A stretch of 64,000 nucleotides of DNA from Mycobacterium sp. Root265 (GCF_001428895.1 NZ_LMJA01000033.1:157615-221614); one strand, 5' to 3'. Shown: positions 7,282-16,500, counted from the first letter of the stretch. Numbers and translations: made by a program. Notes: generated by a model from the letters alone, not told the origin.

Positions 7282-9276
7282 GTGGGCTTGTCGTTCGGGG
7301 TGCTAATAGCCCTGTTGCTGTTGGTGTGCCCCGGAGCAATGGTCGCTCGTACCACCGGGCTCAACGTGCCGGTCGCCGTTGCTGTCGGGCCCGTGCTGAC
7401 ATACGGCGTTGTGGCACTTGCGATCGTGCCGTTCGGCGCGCTCGGCATCCCGTGGAACGGCTGGTCGGCACTCGGCGCGCTGGCAATCGTGCTCGGCGCC
7501 GCGGCGGCGGTGCGGCTCGCGGCGAACCGGCTCGCCGAGCCCGAACCGCGGCCCCGCGGCCGGCGGGCCGGGGTCGACGGACCCATGCTGACGGTCGCCG
7601 CGGGGGTGCTGATCGGGGCTGCGCTGATCGGACTGGCGGCCTTGCTCAGGCCGGCCGACTGGGAGTCCATCCCGAGCAACTGGGACTCCGTCTGGCACGC
7701 CAACACCATCCGCTGGATCCTGGAGACCGGCCAGGCCTCACCCACCCACATGGGTGAGTTGCGCAACGTCGAGACGCACGCCGATCTGTACTACCCGTCG
7801 GCGTTCCACGCGCTGGCCGCGGTGTACAGCCAGCTCACCGGCGCGGCCGCCACCACCGCGTACACCGTCGGCGCACTGACCGCCGCGATCTGGCTCTTCC
7901 CGGTGAGTGCGGCGACGCTGACCTGGCAGATGGTCGGTACCGGCGGGCTGGCGCGCAGCGACCGGGGAATCATTTCAGCGGGTACCCGCTGGCAGGCCGC
8001 GGCCGCCGCCGGCACCGCCGCGGCGCTGGCGGCCTCGTTCACCGCGGTCCCCTACGTCGAGTTCGACGTCGCGGCCATGCCCAATCTGGTCGCCTACGGT
8101 CTCGCCGGGCCGACCGCCGTCCTGGCGATCTCCGCGGTGCGGCACCGCGAACGGATCCCGCTGGCAGTGCTGGCCCTGGTCGGAGTGTTCTCGGTGCACC
8201 TCACCGGCGGCGTCGTGGTGGTGGCGTTCGTCGCCGCGTGGTGGCTGCTGGCCGCCCTACGCACACCGGTGCACGGGCGCCGCGCCGATTTCCTCAGCCT
8301 GCTCGGGATCGCGGTGCCCGCGGTGCTGGTGCTGCTCCCCCAGTTCCTCTGCGTGCTGGGTCAGGCCGACATCATCGCCGGGCACGCCTTCGTCGACCAT
8401 CTGGGACGCAAGCGGGCCCTGTTCGTCGCGATCGTCCAGCACACCCGGCACCTCAACGACTATCCGATCCAGAACATCCTGATCGCCCTGGCCGCCGCCG
8501 GCGGGCTGCTGCTGGCAATCCGGCGGATCTGGTGGCCGCTGGCCGTGTGGGCGTTGCTGATCGTCTCGATCGTGCACTCGGACGCACCGTTCGGCGGACC
8601 GCTCGGATTCGTCACCGGGAAATTCAGCGACCTGTTCTACAGCGACCCGCGCCGGTTGTCGGCGGTGGTGACGCTGATCTACACCCCGATGGCCGGTATC
8701 GCGCTGGCCGCGCTGGTGCTGGCGCTGGTCAGGAGCCGCCGGGTCCTGGCCGCGGTGCTGCTCGCCGCATCCGTGCTGGGGCTGGCCTGGCATTACTTTC
8801 CGCGGCACCGCTATCTGCTCGGCGAGAAGTACGACAACGTGATGATCGGCGAGAAGGACCTGGAGGGCTTTGCCTACCTGGCGTCGTTACCCGGGGCTCG
8901 CGACACCTTGATCGGCAACGCCAACACCGACGGCACCGCCTGGATGTACGCGGTGGCCGGGCTGCACCCGCTGTGGACGCATTACGACTATCCGGTGCAG
9001 CAGGGCCCAGGTGAGCATCGCTTCGTGTTCTGGGCCTACGCCGACGACGCCGACACCGACCCCCGCGTCGCCGCGGCCGTCCACGCCCTGAACATCCGCT
9101 ATGTCATCACCAGCACACCGGTGGTCCGCGGGTTCGTCATGCCGGACGGACTAGTGTCGCTAGACAGCTCACGGTCGTGGACGAAAATCTATGACAACGG
9201 TGCGTCCCGCATATACGAGTGGCGCGGTGACCAACCCGACCAGATCAGACGACAGGAAAGCAATGACCCACCCTGA
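7282..9276 (+). CDS. Polytopic membrane protein, Rv3779-like (polyprenyl-phosphomannose synthesis family)
   Basis: A 664-residue integral membrane protein with about a dozen hydrophobic segments and a C-terminal soluble part after roughly residue 510. The M. tuberculosis orthologue Rv3779 has been linked to polyprenyl-phosphomannose synthesis, so a GT-C-like sugar transfer role at the membrane is plausible; I see no clear catalytic motif beyond a loop SNWDSVWHANTIRWI after the sixth segment. GTG start at 7282. It is the first gene of an operon: its last codons overlap the start of bpa by 14 nt. Confidence 0.85.
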   Translation: MGLSFGVLIALLLLVCPGAMVARTTGLNVPVAVAVGPVLTYGVVALAIVPFGALGIPWNGWSALGALAIVLGAAAAVRLAANRLAEPEPRPRGRRAGVDGPMLTVAAGVLIGAALIGLAALLRPADWESIPSNWDSVWHANTIRWILETGQASPTHMGELRNVETHADLYYPSAFHALAAVYSQLTGAAATTAYTVGALTAAIWLFPVSAATLTWQMVGTGGLARSDRGIISAGTRWQAAAAAGTAAALAASFTAVPYVEFDVAAMPNLVAYGLAGPTAVLAISAVRHRERIPLAVLALVGVFSVHLTGGVVVVAFVAAWWLLAALRTPVHGRRADFLSLLGIAVPAVLVLLPQFLCVLGQADIIAGHAFVDHLGRKRALFVAIVQHTRHLNDYPIQNILIALAAAGGLLLAIRRIWWPLAVWALLIVSIVHSDAPFGGPLGFVTGKFSDLFYSDPRRLSAVVTLIYTPMAGIALAALVLALVRSRRVLAAVLLAASVLGLAWHYFPRHRYLLGEKYDNVMIGEKDLEGFAYLASLPGARDTLIGNANTDGTAWMYAVAGLHPLWTHYDYPVQQGPGEHRFVFWAYADDADTDPRVAAAVHALNIRYVITSTPVVRGFVMPDGLVSLDSSRSWTKIYDNGASRIYEWRGDQPDQIRRQESNDPP

Positions 9277-9760
9277 CGATGACGACAACGTCGAGATCCT
9301 CACCGGCGATCCGGCCGAGGCCGCAGCGGATGACGACGGGGGTTTGACCGGCCTGGTCGAGCAGCCCGCCAAGGTGATGCGGATCGGCACGATGATCAAG
9401 CAGCTGCTGGAAGAGGTGCGCGCGGCTCCGCTGGACGAAGCGAGCCGCAGCAAGCTGGCCACCATCCACCGCAGCAGCATCCGCGAGCTCGAAGACGGGC
9501 TGGCCCCGGAACTGCGCGAGGAACTGGAACGGCTCACCCTGCCCTTCAGCGATGACGCCGTGCCCACCGACGGTGAGCTGCGCATCGCCCAGGCCCAGCT
9601 GGTCGGCTGGCTCGAAGGACTGTTCCACGGCATCCAGACCGCGCTGTTCGCCCAGCAGATGGCCGCCCGCGCCCAGCTGGAACAGATGCGTCAGTTGCCT
9701 CCCGGGGCCGCTCCGGGACAACGCGGGCCGGGACACCCGGGCACCGGGCAGTACCTGTAG
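9263..9760 (+). CDS. bpa: Bacterial proteasome activator Bpa/PafE
   Basis: A 165-residue protein matching Rv3780. Bpa forms a dodecameric ring that opens the 20S proteasome gate without ATP and feeds it unfolded proteins such as HspR. The sequence shows the acidic N-terminus, a helical core (GTMIKQLLEEVR...LVGWLEGLFHGIQTALFAQQMAAR) and the exact C-terminal GQYL motif that docks in the proteasome alpha-ring pockets. ATG at 9263 is preceded by AGGAAAG and lies inside the end of the upstream gene, implying translational coupling. It is followed 6 nt later by wzt. Confidence 0.95.
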   Translation: MTHPDDDDNVEILTGDPAEAAADDDGGLTGLVEQPAKVMRIGTMIKQLLEEVRAAPLDEASRSKLATIHRSSIRELEDGLAPELREELERLTLPFSDDAVPTDGELRIAQAQLVGWLEGLFHGIQTALFAQQMAARAQLEQMRQLPPGAAPGQRGPGHPGTGQYL

Positions 9761-9766
9761 CCGCCC

Positions 9767-10570
9767 GTGTCGAACAGTCCGTTCATCTCCACCGAGAACG
9801 CATGGGTGGAGTTCCCGATCTTCGATGCCAAGTCGCGGTCGCTGAAGAAGGCGTTTCTCGGCAAGGCCGGCGGCACCATCGGCCGCAACGAATCCAACGT
9901 GGTCGTCATCGAGGCGCTGCGTGACATCACCATGTCGCTGCAGATGGGCGACCGGGTCGGTCTCGTGGGCCACAACGGCGCGGGAAAGTCGACACTGCTG
10001 CGGCTGCTGTCGGGAATCTATGAGCCCACCCGCGGATCGGCCACGGTACGGGGCAGGGTGGCGCCGGTGTTCGACCTCGGTGTCGGCATGGACCCGGAGA
10101 TCTCCGGGTTCGAGAACATCATCATCCGCGGACTGTTCCTGGGTCAGACCCGCAAGCAGATGATGGCCAAGGTGGATGAGATCGCCGACTTCACCGAACT
10201 GGGCGACTACCTGTCCATGCCGCTGCGCACCTACTCCACCGGTATGCGGGTTCGGCTGGCGATGGGCGTGGTCACCAGCATCGACCCGGAGATCCTGCTG
10301 CTCGACGAAGGTATCGGTGCGGTCGACGCGGAGTTCATGAAGAAGGCCCGCACCCGGCTGCAGAGCCTCGTGGCCAGATCCGGAATCCTGGTGTTCGCCA
10401 GCCATTCCAACGAGTTCCTGGCCCAGCTGTGCAAGACCGCGATGTGGGTCGATCACGGCACCATCAAGATGACCGGCGGTATCGAAGAGGTCGTCGGCGC
10501 CTACGAGGGCCCGGATGCGGCCCGGCATGTGCGCGAGGTGCTCGCCGAGAATGCTCGTGATGACGCCTGA
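9767..10570 (+). CDS. wzt: Galactan/polysaccharide ABC transporter ATP-binding protein Wzt (Rv3781-like)
   Basis: A 267-residue ATPase. Walker A is GHNGAGKST (about residue 67), the signature motif is YSTGMRVRLAMG, Walker B is ILLLDEGIGAVD and the switch histidine is in FASHSNEF. The short Wzt form lacks a carbohydrate-binding C-terminal domain. With Wzm it is thought to flip the lipid-linked galactan across the plasma membrane. GTG start. Its end overlaps the glfT1 start by 11 nt. Confidence 0.93.
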   Translation: MSNSPFISTENAWVEFPIFDAKSRSLKKAFLGKAGGTIGRNESNVVVIEALRDITMSLQMGDRVGLVGHNGAGKSTLLRLLSGIYEPTRGSATVRGRVAPVFDLGVGMDPEISGFENIIIRGLFLGQTRKQMMAKVDEIADFTELGDYLSMPLRTYSTGMRVRLAMGVVTSIDPEILLLDEGIGAVDAEFMKKARTRLQSLVARSGILVFASHSNEFLAQLCKTAMWVDHGTIKMTGGIEEVVGAYEGPDAARHVREVLAENARDDA

Positions 10571-11501
10571 ATCGGTGATCGCGGTGATCGTCACCCACCG
10601 CCGGGTCGAGGCACTCGCGGTGTCCCTGCAGGCGGTGAGCACCCAGACCCGCCCGCCCGAGCACCTCATCGTGGTCGACAACGACGACGATCCACGGGTG
10701 CGCGAACTGGTGGCATCCCAGCCGGTGCCGTCGACCTATCTGGGGTCGCGCCGAAACCTGGGCGGCGCAGGCGGTTTCGCGCTCGGCATGTTGCATGCCC
10801 TGGCACTCGGCGCGGACTGGGTGTGGCTGGCCGACGACGACGGCCGCCCCGCCGACTCGTCGGTGTTGCAGACGCTGCTGGCGTGCGCGGCGAAGCACTC
10901 GCTGGCCGAGGTGTCGCCGATGGTGTGCGATCTCGATGACCCGACACGCCTGGCGTTCCCGCTGCGGCGCGGCATCGCATGGCGCCGGCACGTCGCGGAG
11001 TTGAAGGTCGACGGCTCCGATGACCTGCTGCCCGGGATCGCGTCGCTGTTCAACGGTGCGCTGTTCACCGCTGCCGCACTGGAATCGGTCGGTGTGCCCG
11101 ACCTTCGCCTGTTCATCCGCGGTGACGAGACCGATGTGCACCGTCGCCTGGTGCAGTCCGGGCTGCCGTTCGGCACCTGCCTGGACGCGGCCTACCTGCA
11201 CCCGCACGGCGCCGACGAGTTCAAGCCGATCCTCGGCGGGCGTATGCACACCCAGTACCCCGATGACGCGGCGAAACGCTTCTTCACCTACCGCAACCGC
11301 GGATACCTGCAGGCGCAGCGCGGCTTACGCCGGCTGGTCCCCCAGGAATGGGTGCGCTTCGGCTGGTTCTTCCTGGTCACCCGCCGCGACCCGGCCGGGC
11401 TGCGTGAGTGGCTGCGGCTGCGGCGGTTGGGCCGGCAGGAGAAGTTCGAAAGGTTCGGGGCGCCCCCCCAGGGCGAGCGAAGCGACGGGGGAAACAGATG
11501 A
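10560..11501 (+). CDS. glfT1: Galactofuranosyltransferase GlfT1 (initiates galactan)
   Basis: A 313-residue GT2-family enzyme, orthologue of Rv3782. It adds the first two galactofuranose residues from UDP-Galf to the decaprenyl-PP-GlcNAc-Rha linker. N-terminal nucleotide-sugar fold IAVIVTHRR, metal-binding DDD in LADDDGRPA, and the acceptor-side RGDETDVHRR are visible. The ATG at 10560 overlaps wzt. The extreme C-terminus (APPQGERSDGG) is encoded by a copy of the GGGCGAGCGAAGCGAC repeat at 11471-11489, apparently a late addition. The stop overlaps the wzm ATG by 4 nt. Confidence 0.93.
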   Translation: MTPESVIAVIVTHRRVEALAVSLQAVSTQTRPPEHLIVVDNDDDPRVRELVASQPVPSTYLGSRRNLGGAGGFALGMLHALALGADWVWLADDDGRPADSSVLQTLLACAAKHSLAEVSPMVCDLDDPTRLAFPLRRGIAWRRHVAELKVDGSDDLLPGIASLFNGALFTAAALESVGVPDLRLFIRGDETDVHRRLVQSGLPFGTCLDAAYLHPHGADEFKPILGGRMHTQYPDDAAKRFFTYRNRGYLQAQRGLRRLVPQEWVRFGWFFLVTRRDPAGLREWLRLRRLGRQEKFERFGAPPQGERSDGGNR

Positions 11502-12328
11502 CGTTCGTTGACGCGGCGGCCAACTCCAAGTCCTTCACCCGCGCCTGGGGCGACCTGACGGCCGGGTTCGGCAAGCGCGAGCTGTGGCTGCACCTGGGCT
11601 GGCAGGACATCAAGCAGCGGTACCGCCGCTCGGTGCTCGGCCCCATCTGGATCACCATCGCCACCGGCACCATGGCGGTCGCGCTGGGCGGTCTGTACTC
11701 CAAGCTGTTCAAGCTGGAGCTCTCCGAGCACCTGCCCTACGTCACGCTCGGGCTGATCATCTGGAACCTCATCAACGCCGCCATCATCGAGGGCGCGGAC
11801 GTCTTCGTCGCCAACGAGGGTCTGATCAAACAGCTGCCCACCCCATTGAGCGTGCACGTGTACCGGTTGGTGTGGCGGCAGGTGTTGCTGTTCGCGCACA
11901 ACATCATCATCTTCGTGGTGATCGCCATCATCTTCCCGCAGCCATGGAAGTGGACCGATCTGGCCTTCATCCCGGCACTGTTCCTGATCGTCCTCAATTG
12001 TGTCTGGGTCGCACTGGTTTTCGGCATTCTGGCCACCCGGTACCGCGATATCAGCCCGTTGCTGTTCAGCCTGGTGCAGCTGCTGTTCTACATGACCCCG
12101 ATCATCTGGAACGACCAGACGCTGCGCGATCAGGGCGCCGGCGGCTGGGCGAAGATCATCGAGTTCAACCCGCTGCTGCACTATGTCGACATCGTCCGGG
12201 CGCCGCTGCTGGGCGCCGATCAGGAACTGCGGCACTGGATCGTCGTCCTGGTCTGCACGGTGCTCGGCTGGATCGCCGCCGCGTTCGCCATGCGTCAGTA
12301 CCGAGCGCGCGTGGCGTACTGGGTGTAG
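11498..12328 (+). CDS. wzm: Galactan/polysaccharide ABC transporter permease Wzm (Rv3783-like)
   Basis: A 276-residue ABC-2 type permease with six hydrophobic segments. The N-terminal amphipathic part carries the family motif LGWQDIKQRYRRSVLGPIW, and the C-terminal part contains FYMTPIIW and the NPL element typical of polysaccharide exporters. It pairs with Wzt to move lipid-linked galactan outward. ATG at 11498 overlaps the glfT1 stop, so the three genes are translationally coupled. Confidence 0.93.
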   Translation: MTFVDAAANSKSFTRAWGDLTAGFGKRELWLHLGWQDIKQRYRRSVLGPIWITIATGTMAVALGGLYSKLFKLELSEHLPYVTLGLIIWNLINAAIIEGADVFVANEGLIKQLPTPLSVHVYRLVWRQVLLFAHNIIIFVVIAIIFPQPWKWTDLAFIPALFLIVLNCVWVALVFGILATRYRDISPLLFSLVQLLFYMTPIIWNDQTLRDQGAGGWAKIIEFNPLLHYVDIVRAPLLGADQELRHWIVVLVCTVLGWIAAAFAMRQYRARVAYWV

Positions 12329-12374
12329 CGGCCGGCGTCACCCGGTGGTCACCTGAACGCCACCGGGGAGTCGG

Positions 12375-13031
12375 ATGCGGCGCGTTCAATGGCCTTTCAT
12401 GACCGACACCGTCACCCCTGAGAACACCGCGAACACCACCGCGCCCGCCCCCGACAGTTTCATCGACGCCGAGATCGTCCCGGTGGTCGACGAATCCGCC
12501 GAACGGGAGGCCGACCTCCGCCGTCGCGCACTTGTCATGCGCGAGGCACTGGAACGGCAACTGGGCGCCGGCCAGCGCCTGAGCGAGGAGCTGTTCAGTG
12601 CCACCACCGAGGCGGGCGTCGCGGTCGTGGAGTCCCCGGCCAGGGTGATCGCCGCGGTCCGCAGCGGCGCCACCCTTCCTGCCGCACTGGGTGAGACCAG
12701 CGAGGCCGTCCAGGATTCCGTCGCCGCAGCGGGTAGCCAGATCCGCACCGCCGTCGGTGATTACGTCGGTCAGCAAGCGGTGTTGCCGAATGCCGTGATC
12801 GTCGGGGCTGCCGAGGTGGCCGGCGCGCTGGTTCGCGCACAGGGCGAGCTGGCGTCCTCCGCCGCGGACGGGGCGTTCACGGTCGCCACCACCGCCAGCC
12901 GCCGCGGCGATGTCCGCGACGCCATCGATCGCGAGTGGAGTGAGTTCAACGCCACCGCGGTGGAACTGCGCGACGCAATCGAAGCCCGCATCTCGGTGGC
13001 CCGGCAGTCGATCCGGGACGCCATCGCTTAA
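12375..13031 (+). CDS. Hypothetical Ala-rich helical protein
   Basis: A 218-residue protein without transmembrane segments or signal peptide and with no motif I recognise. It is rich in Ala and Val with long predicted helices (RRRALVMREALERQL; AIDREWSEF), resembling apolipoprotein/phasin-like helical proteins only in general character. ATG at 12375 follows GGGGAG; ATG 12399 is an alternative. The next gene starts 1 nt after its stop, so the two are probably co-transcribed. Confidence 0.65.
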   Translation: MRRVQWPFMTDTVTPENTANTTAPAPDSFIDAEIVPVVDESAEREADLRRRALVMREALERQLGAGQRLSEELFSATTEAGVAVVESPARVIAAVRSGATLPAALGETSEAVQDSVAAAGSQIRTAVGDYVGQQAVLPNAVIVGAAEVAGALVRAQGELASSAADGAFTVATTASRRGDVRDAIDREWSEFNATAVELRDAIEARISVARQSIRDAIA

Positions 13032-13032
13032 C

Positions 13033-13833
13033 GTGCCCCTGGTGGGCATCCAACTGGCAGCACCGGACGGCACCGGACTCGTCGCCGAGGTGACGGGCTC
13101 CGGCCCTCCGGTCGTGTTCGTGCACGGCTCCAACGGCGACCTGAACTCGTGGGCCGACATCGGCGCACGCCTGACGGGTTATCAAGTGGTGCGGTACTCG
13201 CGGCGCAATCACCAGCCCAGTGGGGTCGGTCCGGCGCCCAACAGCTTTGCCGCCGAGGCCGGCGATCTGCAGACGGTGCTCGAAGCCGTCGGGCGGGCTC
13301 ATGTGGTGGGCGGCTCCTACGGGGCGACGGTCGCGCTACACGCCGCGCGGGCCGACGCGGACCGCATTGCGTCGCTGGCACTGTTCGAGCCGCCGTTGCT
13401 GCAGGCGGGTCCGCATCTGGTGCCGGTGATCGAGCAGTACCAAAGGCTCTTCACCACAGTGCGATACGCGGACGCGCTCGAACTGTTCTTGCGTGAGGCC
13501 GCCCGGATGCCGGCCGAATTACTGGCAGACGGGCCGTCGATTCCGGACGACCCGGTGGCGGCGATGGCGGCACTCGCCGATCTGGAGGCGATGGCCGGCG
13601 ACGACGCCGATACCGAGCGATGGTCGACGATCGGTGTGCCGGTCCTGCTGATGCAGGGCGGGCAGAGTTGGTCACCACTTCCGGAGGGCATGGACCTCCT
13701 GGCTGCCGCGCTACCGCATGCCGAGCGCGTGGTGTGGCCCGACGAGTCGCATTTCGCCACCGCGACGGTGCCCGATCAGTTCGCCGCGGCTCTGCAGACA
13801 TTCTTCGATTCACGTGTCGGGGGGTCGACGTAG
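13033..13833 (+). CDS. Alpha/beta-hydrolase fold protein
   Basis: A 266-residue hydrolase. The oxyanion motif VFVHGSNGD, the nucleophile elbow GGSYGAT (Ser about residue 97) and the C-terminal catalytic His in DESHFAT are in the expected order; the acid is probably the Asp or Glu in the segment after PVLLMQGG. The substrate is not evident. GTG start chosen immediately after the stop of the preceding gene. Confidence 0.85.
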   Translation: MPLVGIQLAAPDGTGLVAEVTGSGPPVVFVHGSNGDLNSWADIGARLTGYQVVRYSRRNHQPSGVGPAPNSFAAEAGDLQTVLEAVGRAHVVGGSYGATVALHAARADADRIASLALFEPPLLQAGPHLVPVIEQYQRLFTTVRYADALELFLREAARMPAELLADGPSIPDDPVAAMAALADLEAMAGDDADTERWSTIGVPVLLMQGGQSWSPLPEGMDLLAAALPHAERVVWPDESHFATATVPDQFAAALQTFFDSRVGGST

Positions 13834-13843
13834 AATCGCACGT

Positions 13844-15146
13844 ATGTTCGAAGGTCGGGGTACTACTGCTCACCTCGATGGTGCGCGCGATCAGCTGCGC
13901 GCCGAGCGGATGGCCGTTGCCCTCAAGTTGATCGAGGCCGGCCGGTTCGCGCTCGCCAGGATGGCCGAGCTGGGTCACGCGTTCGAGGATCTCATCGTCG
14001 ATGACTGGGAGTTGGCCGCCGCCGAGCTGGGTGCCGAGCTCGGGATCAGCCGCGGCCGGGCCTGCACCCTGATCACCCAGGGTCGCGACCTGCTCACCCG
14101 GTTGCCGAGATTCGCCGACATCTTCGCCACCGGCACCGTGGACCTTCGCGTCCTGCGGGTCATCCTGCACCGCACCGCCCTGATCACCGATCCCGACGTC
14201 ATGTCGGTCATCGACACGCAATTGGCCGAGGCGGCACCCTCGTGGAATGCGTTGTCCGATGAGCGAATCGCCGAGCTGGTCGACTGGATGATCGTCGACG
14301 TGGACCCCGAGGCCGTACGGCGGGCACGGCAGGCGCGGCAGCAGCGTGGGATCACTATCGAACCCGCGCACGGTATGCCCGGATGACCCGCGGTCGTTTC
14401 AGGAGCGCCGCGCCGATGCCGTCGAGCCGCTGAGCCTCGGCGCGAAGAGCATCCCGTGCCTGTGCGGTGGCGACAACTGCCCGGCCGCCGGCAACGAAGC
14501 GCCCAAGGGCCACATCGTCATCCACGTCCTCGCCGAACAGGGCTCCGTCACCGGTGAATCCGGCCGCCCCGCAGTGCTTCCCGGGTACGGCGCGGTCCAC
14601 GCCGACCAGGTGCAGGAGATGGTCCCGCGCGCGGATATCCGGCCCGTGCCCGATGCCGATGATCTGGGGTCCGAGCCCCGCTATCACCCGTCGAAGAAAC
14701 TGACCGACTTCGTGCGCTGCCGCGATCTGACCTGCCGCTGGCCCGGCTGCAACGTGCCGATCGGGCGCTGCGACATCGACCACACGGTGGCGTGGCCCTA
14801 TGGGGTGACCCACCCGTCGAACACCAAGCTCTATTGCCGGATCCATCATCTGGTGAAGACGTTCTGCACCGGCTGGTCGGATCGCCAGGAGCCCGACGGC
14901 ACCATCACCTTCACCGCACCCAACGGCCGGACCTACACCACCACGCCGGGCGGTGCGCTGTTCTTCCCGCAGCTGAGTTCGCCGTCCGCGACGCTCACGC
15001 ACCCGCCGACCCCACCGCCGCATCCACTACGTGGGCTGGCGATGCCCACCCGCAAGCGCACCCGGGCGCAGAACCTTGCCTACCGGATAGCGCACGAGCG
15101 AGCGCTGAACCGGGCCGATATCGAGGCCGACCCGCCGCCGTTCTAG
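13844..15146 (+). pseudogene. Broken 13E12-family protein (DUF222 plus HNH endonuclease domain)
   Basis: Two fragments in different frames make up one recognisable gene. The first (13844-14386) holds the DUF222 part, ending shortly after ITIEPAHGMPG with a premature stop. The second reads through from about 14375 (DDPRSFQERRADAVEPL, a CLCGGDNC cysteine pair and the HNH motif CDIDHTVAWPYG with CRIHH) to 15146. The conserved stretch that normally links these parts is missing, so a short out-of-frame internal deletion near 14375-14387 is the likely cause. Families of such proteins are scattered in mycobacterial genomes as 13E12 repeats. Confidence 0.8.
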
Positions 15147-15185
15147 GACGCGGCACTTCAGCGGCGGTTCATGCGTTGTGCGCAT

Positions 15186-15548
15186 ATGAGCATCCCGCCA
15201 TATGAGCCGCCCAAGCCCGCCAACCCGTTCCCCGGCGGTGTGGGCAACACCCTGCTGTGTCCCAAGTGCGCCGGGGTGATGAAGACCTATGAACGCAACG
15301 GCATCCACCTGGAACAGTGCGACTCCTGCCGCGGGATCTTCCTGGACTTCGGCGAGCTGGAATCATTGACCCAGATGGAGAACCGGTTCATGCAGGCGGC
15401 CCCGCAGCAGGCGCCACCTCAGCAGGGCTACGGGCAGGACTACGGCTCGGGCTATGGCTCGAGCTACGGACAGGGCCCCGGCTGGGGCCATCGCGGTAAC
15501 AAGCACTACCGCAAACAGGGCTTCGGGCGGCTGTTCTTCTCCAGCTAG
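15186..15548 (+). CDS. Zinc-ribbon (zf-TFIIB type) protein
   Basis: A 120-residue protein. LLCPKCAGVM and EQCDSCRGIFLDFGELE form the two CxxC knuckles of a TFIIB-type zinc ribbon. The C-terminal half is low-complexity, rich in Gln, Gly, Tyr and Ser, and ends in a basic segment. Function unknown. ATG at 15186 chosen; an in-frame ATG at 15171 is possible. The stop overlaps the stop region of the convergent transporter gene. Confidence 0.8.
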   Translation: MSIPPYEPPKPANPFPGGVGNTLLCPKCAGVMKTYERNGIHLEQCDSCRGIFLDFGELESLTQMENRFMQAAPQQAPPQQGYGQDYGSGYGSSYGQGPGWGHRGNKHYRKQGFGRLFFSS

Positions 15549-16267
15549 GGCTGCGACACCGCGGGCTCGGGGTCGGCAGGCACCGGCTTCAGCACCGCGG
15601 GGCGGTACCGCACGGGGAGGGCGCGCAGACCGAGCGCGACGAGCCCCAGGATGGCGGCGGTGGCCAGCGCGATGACCCAGAAGGGCGCGCTCGCGACGAT
15701 GTTCTCCAGCAGCATGAAGACGCCGAACAGCAGGAACAACGCCGCCGCGCCGATCTGGATGAGCCGCTCCGGAAGGTGCTTGCCGGCGACGGCGCCCACG
15801 ATGATCGCCAGCCCGTCGGCGACGACCATGCCCAGCGTCGATCCGATCCAGACGCCCAGCCAGTTGTTGTCGGCGGCCAGCGTGATGGTGGCGAGCATGG
15901 TCTTGTCGCCCAGCTCCGCCAGGAAGAACGCCGAGGTGACCACGAAGAACGCGATGCCGGAGGCGCGCTGGACCCGGCTCTTCTCTTCATCGCTGAGGCT
16001 GTCGCCGCGCAGCGTCCACAGCCCGAAGAACACGAACATCGCACCGGCGATGATGCCGAGCAGATGTCCCGGCAGCGCCGCGCCCAGGTAATGGCCGATG
16101 GCGACCGAGAGCACGTGCACCAGCGTGGTCGCGACGGTGATCGCACCCAGCACCACCCACCAGCGGTAGCGCAGCGCGAACGTCATAGCCACGAGCTGGG
16201 TCTTGTCACCCAACTCGGCGACGAAGATGACTGCGAAGCTCAACAGGAGCGCGGAGATCACGGACAA
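15545..16267 (-). CDS. GDT1/TMEM165 (UPF0016) family cation transporter, probable Mn2+ exporter
   Basis: A 240-residue membrane protein with two homologous halves, each carrying the family signature ExGDK(T/S): VAELGDKTQLVAM near residue 17 and LAELGDKTMLATI near residue 117. About six hydrophobic helices are seen, with a charged loop SLSDEEKSR between the halves. Members move Mn2+ or Ca2+ out of the cytoplasm in exchange for protons. The upstream leader carries a yybP-ykoY-type RNA, which senses Mn2+, supporting a manganese role. Confidence 0.9.
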   Translation of the reverse strand: MSVISALLLSFAVIFVAELGDKTQLVAMTFALRYRWWVVLGAITVATTLVHVLSVAIGHYLGAALPGHLLGIIAGAMFVFFGLWTLRGDSLSDEEKSRVQRASGIAFFVVTSAFFLAELGDKTMLATITLAADNNWLGVWIGSTLGMVVADGLAIIVGAVAGKHLPERLIQIGAAALFLLFGVFMLLENIVASAPFWVIALATAAILGLVALGLRALPVRYRPAVLKPVPADPEPAVSQP

Positions 16268-16335
16268 CCCCTCGATCGGTGGCTTCCGGCGGAGTTCACA
16301 AGTTGCCTCCGGCCAGAAACCAATACGGTCTACTA

Positions 16336-16450
16336 CGGCCGAAGGTCTCGCCCACCGGCACGGATGCCGGTTCGGTGACCGGGCTTTCGCGGGCTACCGC
16401 TGGGCCAGTATGTCGATCACCGATTTGGGGGCTACTCCCCTTCGCGCTGC
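16336..16450 (-). promoter_or_regulatory. yybP-ykoY (Mn2+-sensing) riboswitch
   Basis: Read on the minus strand, the leader of the GDT1-type transporter gene has the two hallmark blocks of this RNA: GAAGGGGAGTAGC at the 5' side (about 16445-16433) and GGGCGAGACCTTCGGC at the 3' side. GAAGG pairs with CCTTC to close the P1 stem, and GACATACTGGCC plus a GCCCGG element lie between. The class binds Mn2+ and usually turns on manganese-efflux genes. About 70 nt separate it from the ATG at 16267. Confidence 0.85.
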
Positions 16451-16486
16451 AAGCTTGACACACCACGAGCGGTATCGCAAACCCTA

Positions 16487-16500
16487 CGTCTTGAAAGACG
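16487..16500. promoter_or_regulatory. Perfect palindrome upstream of the riboswitch
   Basis: CGTCTTGAAAGACG has two 6-bp arms around a 2-bp centre and lies in the stretch expected to hold the promoter of the riboswitch-transporter unit. It may be an operator or a weak hairpin that ends the phosphotransferase transcript. Nothing else is recognisable between the riboswitch and 16571. Confidence 0.25.

Noticed and set aside
9245-10681. A 478-codon minus-strand open frame
   Set aside because: Antisense of bpa, wzt and glfT1, all of which have clear motifs.
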